NCBI RefSeq assembly: GCF_044987625.1
Contig: NZ_JBJDSB010000001.1
Location: 1 to 64,000 of the forward strand
Length of the DNA: 64,000 nucleotides
Direction of reading: 5' to 3'
Origin: Desulfobaculum sp044987625
Lineage (GTDB): Bacteria; Desulfobacterota; Desulfovibrionia; Desulfovibrionales; Desulfovibrionaceae
Both the position numbers and the translations under genes were made by a program. Under the pieces are notes generated by a model, which saw only the letters and a program-made list of their open reading frames with translations, had not been told where the DNA came from and searched no databases. Shown here one piece after another: positions 27,033 through 35,241 of this stretch (position 1 is the stretch's first letter; each line of letters opens with the position of its first letter).

Positions 27033-27503
27033 ATGAAAAAGCTGAAATTCCTCTGGGTGGGCAAGCTCAAAAAGGGCCACTGGCAGGACGCCGCCGCCCA
27101 TTATCATAAAGCCATCAAACGCCACTACCCGGTGACCGAAGTCATCGTAAAGGACGCCCCCGGCCATCTGGAGACCGAGGCAAAAAAGGAGTGGGAAGGC
27201 AAAAAGATTCTTGAAAAGCTGGACCCGCAGGACTTTCCCGTTGCCCTTGACGAGCACGGGGCAACCATGACCTCACCGGCCCTTGCCAAGTCCTTAACCA
27301 AATGGTCCGAGGACCCGGCCACTGCGCCCTGCTTCATCATCGGCGGCGCGTTTGGTCTGTCGCAGGATGTGCTGGACAAATGCCGCTTCACCCTCAGCCT
27401 CTCGCCCATGACCTTCCCGCACGAACTAGCCCGCGTGCTGCTGCTGGAACAGCTCTACCGCGCGGCCAGCATCCAAAAGGGGCTGCCCTACCACCACGTG
27501 TAG
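27033..27503 (+). CDS. rlmH: 23S rRNA (pseudouridine1915-N3)-methyltransferase
   Basis: Methylates the pseudouridine at position 1915 of 23S rRNA using S-adenosylmethionine. The 156-residue length is typical. The knotted SPOUT fold is indicated by LDEHGATMTSPALAK, FIIGGAFGLS and the C-terminal SLSPMTFPHELARVLLLEQLYRA. ATG 27033 follows a GGGAAG site. It is transcribed divergently from the DUF4390 gene. Confidence 0.95.
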   Translation: MKKLKFLWVGKLKKGHWQDAAAHYHKAIKRHYPVTEVIVKDAPGHLETEAKKEWEGKKILEKLDPQDFPVALDEHGATMTSPALAKSLTKWSEDPATAPCFIIGGAFGLSQDVLDKCRFTLSLSPMTFPHELARVLLLEQLYRAASIQKGLPYHHV

Positions 27504-27641
27504 GGCCACGCGCTCCGTCCACACGGCCACGCAAAAAGCGCCTTGCGCGCTCCCTCACGACACCACCGCCACCGGGTGAAGGCTTTACCCCGGCGGCGGA
27601 TTGTGGCATCCACCTTTCACATACGTGACAAGGAGAATGCC

Positions 27642-27866
27642 ATGGCCATTCTGGATATGAACTATTTGGAAAAGCTCGAAGCCTACCTGACCTCGGGCGA
27701 CCTCGCCTTTGACTTTGAAAACGCCGACGAGGACCAGCGCTACGCCATCCTCGAATTCCTCGAAAAGCTCATGGACGTCGCGGACGAAGCCAACGAACAG
27801 GCCACTAAGCTCATCTTTAAGGATGGCTACTTAGAGGCGCTGGCCGGGGTGAAGCCCCAGAAGTAG
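27642..27866 (+). CDS. small acidic hypothetical protein
   Basis: A 74-residue acidic helical protein (many Glu, Asp and Leu) with an AGGAG site before ATG 27642. No motif or family is recognised. Its last 40 bases overlap the end of the convergent rsmG gene, so the two 3' ends share sequence. The upstream part of the open frame (from 27543) lacks a ribosome site and is not included. Confidence 0.65.
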   Translation: MAILDMNYLEKLEAYLTSGDLAFDFENADEDQRYAILEFLEKLMDVADEANEQATKLIFKDGYLEALAGVKPQK

Positions 27867-28480
27867 CGGTCTTTGCCGCCGGTGTGGTATTTGGCGGAGC
27901 CAACCAGCCGCCACGACGCGGCGGGAGCCATGTCCGTGGGCGGTGCTTCGTTGGCAAGGATGACGCACACGCCGCCATCAGCCAGACGCGGCAGCGCAAA
28001 GGCCAAGACGTCCGGCCACGGCCGAAAGGCGCGGCTGAGAATAAGATCGGCGGGAAACGCCTCTTCCGGAATATCCTCCACGCGGCAGCCAAGGGCCTGC
28101 GTATTCTGGAGCTTCATGCGGGAGAGGGCGTAGCGCATAAACGCCACGCGCTTTTCACGGATTTCCACCATGCGGTAGGTTCCCGGCGTCCAGAAGACGC
28201 GCAGGGGAATGCCCGGCAGCCCCGCGCCGGCCCCAAGGTCCAGCGTAGACGGCGAATCGGCAATGGACAACGTGTCCAAAAAGTCGGCAAGATGCCAGCT
28301 GTCGGCGACAAGGTCGCCAAGCACGCGCTTCCAGTCGCTGTGGGCCACAAGGTTCATCACCCTGTTCCACTTCAGCAGCGACTCGATGTACAGGGCCAAA
28401 AGCCGGGCCTGTTCCGGCTCCAAATTCCGCCCGAGCTTTGCGGCAAGGGCGGCGACGTTTTCCGGGGTGGGCTTTCCCAT
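27827..28480 (-). CDS. rsmG: 16S rRNA (guanine527-N7)-methyltransferase
   Basis: Methylates G527 of 16S rRNA with S-adenosylmethionine. The 217-residue protein has YIESLLKWNRVMNL near residue 31, the S-adenosylmethionine loop LDLGAGAGLPGIPL, and SRAFRPWPDVL, all typical of RsmG/GidB. The gene ends inside the convergent small acidic protein gene, overlapping 40 bases. It is not next to mnmG here, the position common in other bacteria. Confidence 0.94.
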   Translation of the reverse strand: MGKPTPENVAALAAKLGRNLEPEQARLLALYIESLLKWNRVMNLVAHSDWKRVLGDLVADSWHLADFLDTLSIADSPSTLDLGAGAGLPGIPLRVFWTPGTYRMVEIREKRVAFMRYALSRMKLQNTQALGCRVEDIPEEAFPADLILSRAFRPWPDVLAFALPRLADGGVCVILANEAPPTDMAPAASWRLVGSAKYHTGGKDRYFWGFTPASASK

Positions 28481-28627
28481 GACAATCCTTTAAACAAGAA
28501 GAGGTTTCCGCAGGGGGCAGGCAATGGCACACCCCAGCGGGAAAAGCAAGCGCCATGCGGCCAGACTTGACAGCCCCGCCGCTGGGGGCTACGCCGCCGT
28601 GCGACACACCATAGTGGAGGACACGCC

Positions 28628-29578
28628 ATGAACGCAATCAATCCGCTTTCCGCGGTTATCTTCCCCGGTCAGGGTTCCCAAATGCGGGACATGGGCCGCG
28701 ACCTTGCCGAGAGCGACAGCGAATACATGTACCTGTGGCAACAGGCCGAAGCCGTCTCCCAGCACCCCCTGCGGGAAATCTTTTGGGGCGGCGACGACAC
28801 CGACATGGCCGACACCCGGGTTCTGCAGCCCGCCATGACGGTCTGCTGCCTGTCGCTGTGGATGTATGCATCCAAGCGCCTGAAGGCCGACTGCTTCGCC
28901 GGGCACAGCCTTGGTGAATACGCCGCACTGGCCGCCGCCAAGGTGCTCAGCGTGCAAAAAACGCTGGAGCTGACCGCCCTGCGTGGCCGCCTTATGGCCG
29001 AGGCCGGCGGCGAAGACGAAGGCATGCACGCCATCCTCAAACTGCAGCAGGACAAGGTGGAAGAGATTGTCGCCGCCGCGCGCGAGGCTACCGGCCTTGA
29101 GCTTGGCGTTGCCAACTACAACACCCCCGCCCAGTTCGTCATCAGCGGCAAAAAGGACGCCCTCGCCGCTGCGGCGGATATGGTCAAGGCCGCCAAGGGC
29201 CGCGCCATCCCGCTGCCCGTTTCCGGCGCATTCCACAGCCCGCTTATTGCCGAGGCCGCCGAGGAGCTGAAGTCCCAGCTTTTGGCCGCGGACTGGCGCG
29301 CACCGGAAACGCCCGTCTATTTTAATGTTACTGCATCCACCGAGGACAACCCCGAGGCCATCCGCGACATCATGGTCCGCCAGATGACCTCCTCCGTCCG
29401 CTGGATCGAAATCAGCACCAACCAGTACGACGCCGGAGTGCGCACCTGGTACGAGCCCGGACCCAAGGGCGTGCTGTGCAAAATGCTGGGCCAGAACCTC
29501 AAGGGCGTCAGCGACGAATGGACCGCCAAGAGCCTCGACAGCTCCGCCGCCGTCCTTGCCGCGTCTCCCGGCCTGTAG
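28628..29578 (+). CDS. malonyl-CoA:ACP acyltransferase (FabD-like)
   Basis: Transfers malonyl groups from CoA to acyl carrier protein for fatty acid synthesis. The 316-residue protein has the N-terminal FPGQGSQ, the nucleophile elbow GHSLGEYAAL (Ser94) and SGAFHSPL with the second catalytic histidine. The full FabD pattern is present. The gene is not in a fab cluster; argS follows 90 bases later. A GGAGG site precedes the ATG. A polyketide-type acyltransferase is the main alternative. Confidence 0.9.
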   Translation: MNAINPLSAVIFPGQGSQMRDMGRDLAESDSEYMYLWQQAEAVSQHPLREIFWGGDDTDMADTRVLQPAMTVCCLSLWMYASKRLKADCFAGHSLGEYAALAAAKVLSVQKTLELTALRGRLMAEAGGEDEGMHAILKLQQDKVEEIVAAAREATGLELGVANYNTPAQFVISGKKDALAAAADMVKAAKGRAIPLPVSGAFHSPLIAEAAEELKSQLLAADWRAPETPVYFNVTASTEDNPEAIRDIMVRQMTSSVRWIEISTNQYDAGVRTWYEPGPKGVLCKMLGQNLKGVSDEWTAKSLDSSAAVLAASPGL

Positions 29579-29668
29579 TCCCCCCGCCGCTGGCCGCCCC
29601 GGCAGCCAGCGGCTTGACCGTATACAACACCAGCGCGCCGCACGGTGCGCAGAACACGAGAACATACG

Positions 29669-31324
29669 ATGCGCGCACAGAATTACCTGAAAAGCCTGCT
29701 TGAAAAGTTCGTCGCCGACAACGGCTACACCTGGCCCGAGAAGACGACCATCGAACCGCCCAAGGATGAAAAATTTGGCGACATGGCCACCAACATCGCC
29801 ATGATGCTGACCAAGCAGGCGGGCAAGCCCCCCCGCGAGGTTGCCGCCGACATCGCCGCCGCCATCGACGGCGCCACCCCGGACATCGCCAAGGTGGAAA
29901 TCGCCGGCCCCGGCTTCCTGAACATTTTCTTCAGCCCCGCCTTCTGGCAGCAGACCGTGACCGACATCGCCGCCGCTGCGGACAGCTTTGGCATGTCCGA
30001 AATGGGCAAGGGCACCAAGGTGCAGGTGGAGTACGTTTCCGCCAACCCCACCGGTCCCCTGCATATCGGCCATGGCCGCGGCGCCGCCGTGGGCGACTGC
30101 CTCACCCGCATCCTGCGCGCCGCAGGCTACGACGCCCACACCGAGTACTACCTCAACGACGCCGGCCGCCAGATGCGCATCCTTGGCAACTCCGTGTGGG
30201 TTCGCCTGCAGCGCCTTATCGGCATTGACGTCCCGGACCCCGAGGACTTCTACAAGGGCGACTATATCATTGATATAGCCCAGCACGTGCTGGACCAGCA
30301 CGGCGAGGCCATCAAGGACAAGCCCGAGGACGAAATCCTCGACATCTGCCGCGAATACGCCATGAACACCATCCTTGACGGCATCAAGGAAGACCTTGCC
30401 GCGTTCAACGTGGAGCATCAGGTGTGGTTCTCCGAAAAGAGCCTTGTGGAAACCGGCGCCGTGGACAAGACCTTCAAGCGCCTTGCCGACAAGGGCCTTG
30501 CCTACGAACAGGACGGCGCGTTCTGGTTCAAGTCCACCGAATTCGGCGACGACAAGGACCGCGTGCTGCGCAAATCCGACGGCTCCCTGACCTACTTCGC
30601 ATCCGACATCGCCTACCACGACAACAAGTTTGACCGTGGCTTTGACCTGTGCGTGGACATCTGGGGCGCGGACCACCACGGCTACGTGCCGCGCATGAAG
30701 GCCGCCGTGGAGGCCCTTGGCCGCAGCCGCGACAGCCTCGGCGTTATCCTCGTGCAGCTGGTGAACCTGCTGCGCGACGGCGAACAGGTGGCTATGTCCA
30801 CCCGCGCTGGCGAGTTTGAAACCCTTGCCGACGTGGTGAAGGAAACCGGCGCGGACGCCGCCCGCTTCATGTTCCTGTCCCGCAAGTCCGACAGCCATCT
30901 GGACTTTGACCTTGAACTGGTGAAGCAGAAGACCATGGACAATCCGGTGTACTACGTGCAGTACGCCCACGCCCGCATCTGCTCCGTCATGCGCAAGGCC
31001 GCCGAACGCGACATCACCCCGGCCGAACTGTCCGCCGACCTGCTGGCGCACTTGGACACCGCCGAGGACCTGCGTCTGCTCAAGCTGCTGGCCCAGTACC
31101 CCGGCGCTGTGGAATCCGGCGCGCGCAACCTGAGCCCGCACTTCATCAGCACCTACCTGCAGGAACTGGCTGGCGCTCTGCACCGCTACTACCACGCCAA
31201 CACTATCCTTGGCGCGGACACGCCCGAAGTCATCAGCGCGCGCCTGCGTCTGCTCATGGCCGTGGCACAGGTGGTGCGCAACGGCCTTGGCCTTCTGGGC
31301 GTCAGCGCGCCGGAAAGCATGTAG
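29669..31324 (+). CDS. argS: arginyl-tRNA synthetase
   Basis: Class I synthetase that charges tRNA-Arg. The 551-residue protein has an N-terminal arginyl-specific domain, the HIGH motif in PLHIGHGRGAA, EYYLNDAGRQM, the ADHHGYVPRM segment, a KMSKS-equivalent AMSTRAGEF (the first lysine replaced by alanine, as in many ArgRS), and the anticodon-binding domain at the end. ATG 29669 starts the family N-terminus, but the ribosome site is weak. Three tRNA-Arg copies lie 14 kb away. SPOR protein gene follows after 42 bases. Confidence 0.96.
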   Translation: MRAQNYLKSLLEKFVADNGYTWPEKTTIEPPKDEKFGDMATNIAMMLTKQAGKPPREVAADIAAAIDGATPDIAKVEIAGPGFLNIFFSPAFWQQTVTDIAAAADSFGMSEMGKGTKVQVEYVSANPTGPLHIGHGRGAAVGDCLTRILRAAGYDAHTEYYLNDAGRQMRILGNSVWVRLQRLIGIDVPDPEDFYKGDYIIDIAQHVLDQHGEAIKDKPEDEILDICREYAMNTILDGIKEDLAAFNVEHQVWFSEKSLVETGAVDKTFKRLADKGLAYEQDGAFWFKSTEFGDDKDRVLRKSDGSLTYFASDIAYHDNKFDRGFDLCVDIWGADHHGYVPRMKAAVEALGRSRDSLGVILVQLVNLLRDGEQVAMSTRAGEFETLADVVKETGADAARFMFLSRKSDSHLDFDLELVKQKTMDNPVYYVQYAHARICSVMRKAAERDITPAELSADLLAHLDTAEDLRLLKLLAQYPGAVESGARNLSPHFISTYLQELAGALHRYYHANTILGADTPEVISARLRLLMAVAQVVRNGLGLLGVSAPESM

Positions 31325-31366
31325 CCCGGCACCCGTTCCCGCAACTGACCGAACAGGAGACGCATT

Positions 31367-32086
31367 ATGGGCCTGAGCCTGAAGCTGAACGGAAAGGATA
31401 CCAAAAACGAATCCAAGAAGAAGGACGCCGACAAAAAGGAGCCCAAACGCTACACGGTGTCGTTCTCACTGGCAGGACTGGTTTCACTGACCGTTTTGAC
31501 GCTGGTGGCCCTGTCATGGATATTCATCCTCGGCGTGCTGGTGGGCCGCGGCTATAAGCCCGAATCCGCCGTGCCGGAACTGGAGCAGATTATGCCCAAG
31601 GCCCAACAGGCCCCGGCGCAGAATGACGATGTGCTCCGGGCCGAGGACCTCAACTTCTACTCCGAACTGTCCAAGAAACCCGGCGCAGACGCGAGCACGG
31701 GCAAGAGCGCGACCACGCAGCAGCAGGCCAAAAAGCCCGCTCCAGCTCCCGCGCCGAAGCCCAAAGTCACGCCGCAGCCGGAGCCGCAGGTCAGCGCCCC
31801 CGCGCCAGCCAAAACGGCCAAGCCCGTGGCCCCCAGCGAGCCCATGTACCGCTACGCGTATCAGGTGGCTTCGCTCAAGGACATCGCCGCGGCGCGCAAG
31901 TTTCAGGATAAGCTGGCCAGCCTTGGGCTGTCCTCCCGTCTTGAACGCGCACAGGCCAAAGGCTCCACATGGCACCGCGTCATTATCAGCTTTCAGGGCA
32001 CCGCGGACGATACCCGCGACCTGATGCGGAAACTGGGCACCCTTGGCATCTCCAAGCCGCTGCTCAAATCCAAAACGCCGCTGTAG
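31367..32086 (+). CDS. SPOR-domain membrane protein
   Basis: A 239-residue inner-membrane protein with a basic cytoplasmic N-terminus (about 30 residues rich in Lys), one transmembrane helix near residues 33-57, a long proline/alanine/lysine linker, and a C-terminal SPOR domain beginning near residue 163 (AYQVASLKDIAAARKFQDKL). SPOR domains bind denuded peptidoglycan at division septa, so a role in cell division or envelope is likely. It follows argS closely and a strong terminator ends the unit. Confidence 0.9.
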   Translation: MGLSLKLNGKDTKNESKKKDADKKEPKRYTVSFSLAGLVSLTVLTLVALSWIFILGVLVGRGYKPESAVPELEQIMPKAQQAPAQNDDVLRAEDLNFYSELSKKPGADASTGKSATTQQQAKKPAPAPAPKPKVTPQPEPQVSAPAPAKTAKPVAPSEPMYRYAYQVASLKDIAAARKFQDKLASLGLSSRLERAQAKGSTWHRVIISFQGTADDTRDLMRKLGTLGISKPLLKSKTPL

Positions 32087-32107
32087 ACGCCCCATGCAGA
32101 CACGCAT

Positions 32108-32143
32108 AGCGCCCCGTACCACCTGTGGTACGGGGCGCTTTTT
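32108..32143 (+). terminator. terminator of the argS-SPOR unit
   Basis: A 14-bp perfect stem (32108-32121 with 32126-32139, AGCGCCCCGTACCA and its complement) with a CCTG loop and a following T-run. Confidence 0.93.
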
Positions 32144-32344
32144 CGTTGCGGCGCCCGCGCCCTGCCGCAGCCGGGGTTCTACTGCGCCCCGCACGGCATG
32201 TATGTGCCAACCATTGCGCCAGCAAATATAAGGCGCTTCCCTTCACGCCAAATACATATTATGTATCCCAGCTTATGCCCAGGCAACGCCGTGCACGGCG
32301 GACCTGTCCGGGACACTACTCCACGAGCATGAGGACAACAGCCC

Positions 32345-34159
32345 ATGAAAGATATCCCCCGCCCTTGGCTGAAGAGCTACGACAAAGAAGTGAGCCATAC
32401 CATAGACCCCGAGGGAATGCCCATTTTCGGCTACCTCGACAGGGCCGCCAAGCATTATCCCAACCGCAAGGCCATCGTCTTCAAGAACTGGAGCATCACC
32501 TATAAGAAGCTCCACCAGATGACGGAAATCATGGCCGCCAATCTGCGCGCCCTTGGCATCCAGCCCGGCGAACGCATCTCCATGATGCTGCCGAACCTGC
32601 CCCAGACCATTATCTCCTACTGGGCCGCCCTTAAGGCGGGGGCCATCGTCGTAATGACGAACCCGCTGTACATGGAGACGGAGCTTATCCACCAGCTCAA
32701 TGACGCCGACTGTGACACCATGATCGTTCTGGACCACCTGTGGCCCAAAATCGAAGCCGTCCGCGACAAACTGCCGGTGAAAAAATTTATCGTGGTGCGC
32801 ATTCCGGACTGTTTGGCCTTTCCGCTGAACATGCTCTATGGCATAAGCGCCAAGAAAAAGAAGCTCTTCCGCGATGTGCCGTATGACGGCAAAACCGTGC
32901 TGGAGTGGAAGCCGCTGACCAAGGGCAAGGACCGCATCAGCCGCCCCCCGTCCGACCCGCGCGAAGACCTCGCCCTGCTCCAGTACACCGGCGGCACCAC
33001 CGGCATCTCCAAGGGCGTCATGATCACCCACCAAAACATGACCGCCAACGTCCAGCAGTGCCGCACCATCCTGCACGCCGTGGGCGAAACGCACGAAACC
33101 TTCGTGGCCGTGATGCCGTTCTTCCACATCTACGGGCTGACCACCTGTCTGAACCTGCCCACGGCCCTTGGCGCAACCATGGTCCCCGTGCCCCGGTTCG
33201 ACCCGCAGGACCTGCTGGAGACGCTGTGCAAGCGCAAGGTGACCATCTTTCCGGGCGCGCCGGCCATCTACTCCGCCCTGCTGCTGCAAAAGAACGTGCA
33301 GCCCAGCCATTTCACATCCATCCGCTACTGTGTGTCCGGCTCCGCGCCCATCCCGGTGGAAACGCTGGAGCAGTTCAAGGAAATCACGCAGGCGGAAATC
33401 ATCGAGGGCTACGGCCTGACCGAAGCCTCACCCGTCACGCACCTGAACCCGCTGTCCGGCGTGAAGAAATATGGCTCCATCGGTCTGCCCTTCCCGTCCA
33501 CGGACGCCCGCATCGTGGACATGGAAGTGGGCGAACTCTCCCTTGCTCCCGGCAAAAAGGGCGAGCTGGTCCTGCGCGGACCGCAGGTGATGAAGGGCTA
33601 CTGGAACCGCCCGGACGAAACCGCCAACGCCGTGCGTAACGGCTGGCTGTACACCGGCGACATCGCCACCATGGACGACGACGGCTACTTCTTCATTGTG
33701 GACCGCAAAAAGGACCTCATCATCACCAGCGGCTACAACGTCTACCCCCGCGAGATTGACGAAGTCCTCTACGAGCACCCCAAAATCAAAGACGCCGTGG
33801 CCGTGGGCATCCCCCACCCCTCGCGCGGTGAAATCATCAAGGTCTATGTCGTCCTGCGCGACGATGAAAAGATGACCAAGAGTGAAGTCATCTCCTGGTG
33901 TCGCCAGAAGCTGGCCAAGTACAAACTCCCGCGCAAGGTGGAGTTCCGCGACGAACTGCCCAAGACCATGGTCGGCAAGGTCCTCCGCCGCGCCCTGCGC
34001 GCCGAGGAAGAGGAAAAAATGCAAAAGATGGCCGAACGCCGCGCCGCACGTAAAGCCGCCAAGGCGGCCACGGACGCAGGCCTCGCCCCGGCTGCGGACA
34101 GCACTGCCCAAAGCGCCGACACCAACGCGCCCAAAGCGCCCGGCGACTCGGACGCCTAA
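32345..34159 (+). CDS. long-chain acyl-CoA ligase (AMP-forming)
   Basis: Activates fatty acids to acyl-CoA through an acyl-adenylate. The 604-residue protein has the AMP-binding motif LLQYTGGTTGISKG, the VSGSAPIP and EGYGLTEASPVTH segments, GWLYTGDIA, the hinge VDRKKDLIITSGYNVYP and the C-terminal KTMVGKVLRR lysine region. An extra charged tail of about 50 residues (Arg/Ala then Ala/Asp-rich) follows. A GAGG site precedes the ATG. It stands alone between two terminators. Chain-length preference is not readable. Confidence 0.93.
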   Translation: MKDIPRPWLKSYDKEVSHTIDPEGMPIFGYLDRAAKHYPNRKAIVFKNWSITYKKLHQMTEIMAANLRALGIQPGERISMMLPNLPQTIISYWAALKAGAIVVMTNPLYMETELIHQLNDADCDTMIVLDHLWPKIEAVRDKLPVKKFIVVRIPDCLAFPLNMLYGISAKKKKLFRDVPYDGKTVLEWKPLTKGKDRISRPPSDPREDLALLQYTGGTTGISKGVMITHQNMTANVQQCRTILHAVGETHETFVAVMPFFHIYGLTTCLNLPTALGATMVPVPRFDPQDLLETLCKRKVTIFPGAPAIYSALLLQKNVQPSHFTSIRYCVSGSAPIPVETLEQFKEITQAEIIEGYGLTEASPVTHLNPLSGVKKYGSIGLPFPSTDARIVDMEVGELSLAPGKKGELVLRGPQVMKGYWNRPDETANAVRNGWLYTGDIATMDDDGYFFIVDRKKDLIITSGYNVYPREIDEVLYEHPKIKDAVAVGIPHPSRGEIIKVYVVLRDDEKMTKSEVISWCRQKLAKYKLPRKVEFRDELPKTMVGKVLRRALRAEEEEKMQKMAERRAARKAAKAATDAGLAPAADSTAQSADTNAPKAPGDSDA

Positions 34160-34181
34160 CCGCACCCAGCACGCTCATGAC

Positions 34182-34215
34182 AAAGCCCTCCGGCATAAGC
34201 CGGAGGGCTTTTTTT
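34182..34215 (+). terminator. terminator after acyl-CoA ligase
   Basis: A 13-bp perfect stem (34182-34194 with 34199-34211) with an ATAA loop, ending in seven T. Confidence 0.93.
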
Positions 34216-34297
34216 GATCGTTCTTCTCGCGCGTAGAATGGTGCCTGCTTTCCGCGCCCGCGTGCTCCGCGCTGTGGTCTGTTCCCGTTGCCGCGCT

Positions 34298-34927
34298 TTA
34301 CAGTGTCGCAGCGAGGGTGCGGGCCTGCTCCATGGCGGCCTTTCTGGCCGGGTCGCGCACGTCCGGCCCAAAGAGGGTACCCTCCACGGCCACGGGATGG
34401 ACATCGGTTATGCCCATAAATCCCAGAATCATTTCCAGATACGGCGACTGGTGGTTAAAGGCCTCGGCCTGCGTGCCGGGGGCATACTGCCCGCCCCGCG
34501 CATACATGATGGCCGCCTTCTTGCCCTCCAACATGCCGTAGTACCCGCCCTCCTCGGTCATGCCAAAGGTCAGGCCGGGCTGCACCAGCAAGTCGATGTA
34601 ATGCTTCAGCGGGTAGGGAATGGCAAAGTTCCACATGGGCACGGCAAAAAGATACCGGTCATGCCCGCGGAATTCGTCAATGATGCGCACAACCGCGTCC
34701 CACGCGGCCTTCTCCGCCAAGGTATGGTCGCGTCCATGCAGGACGTTGTACTTGGCCTGAATGGTCGGCCCGTCAAAGGGCGGCATGTCGTCGGTGAACA
34801 GATTCTTTTCCGTGATGCTCACGCCGGGATGCGCGTCGCGGTAGGCTTCTACAAACGCTTCCGCCACGGCGAGGGAATGGGAGCGCTCGCCGCGCGGCGA
34901 CGCCTTAATGTACAAGAGTGAACTCAT
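34298..34927 (-). CDS. FMN-dependent NADH-azoreductase
   Basis: A flavodoxin-like quinone/azo reductase using NADH and FMN. The 209-residue protein starts LLYIKASPRGERSHS, the FMN-phosphate loop of AzoR, and has the FMN-binding VPMWNFAIPYPLKHYIDLL and MYARGGQYAPG. It probably reduces quinones to protect against stress; azo dyes are laboratory substrates. It is a single gene with its own upstream region. Confidence 0.92.
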   Translation of the reverse strand: MSSLLYIKASPRGERSHSLAVAEAFVEAYRDAHPGVSITEKNLFTDDMPPFDGPTIQAKYNVLHGRDHTLAEKAAWDAVVRIIDEFRGHDRYLFAVPMWNFAIPYPLKHYIDLLVQPGLTFGMTEEGGYYGMLEGKKAAIMYARGGQYAPGTQAEAFNHQSPYLEMILGFMGITDVHPVAVEGTLFGPDVRDPARKAAMEQARTLAATL

Positions 34928-35241
34928 CGGTGGCCTCCTTGTCGGTCAGTGACTGCGTGGTGCCCTGTCGGTTCAAGTCTCACTGTCCACTTATGACAGC
35001 GCGGCAACGAGGTGTCAAAGACGCCCCCAAAACGCCACGGCAAAAAAACGCCCCGCGGCGCTGGGCCACGGGGCGGAAGAATTCAGCCTCAACGCTGAAG
35101 AGGGAAAGACGCAGAGCAACCATGCCGCGCCACACGCCACGAAAGTGACCTCAACACGGCGCGAGATGACGGCGTCAAGGCAAGCACCGGCAAGACGCGG
35201 CCGACTGCCGCATCGCGGCCAGCTCGCCGCGGCGCAGCGGA
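34928..35241. other. intergenic region between azoreductase and dxs
   Basis: The only structure I can support is a minus-strand terminator at 35042-35075 that ends the dxs operon, about 165 bases past the dxs stop. The rest shows no gene and no clear promoter or repeat. A low-confidence azoreductase promoter must lie just right of 34927. Confidence 0.5.
35042..35075 (-). terminator. terminator downstream of dxs
   Basis: On the minus strand CGCCCCG (35069-35075) and CGGGGCG (35049-35055) pair around a 13-base loop, followed by seven T. It is some distance from the dxs stop. Confidence 0.65.

Noticed and set aside
28589..31195. An 868-codon open frame on the minus strand
   Set aside because: It mirrors fabD-like and argS genes, which have full family signatures on the plus strand.
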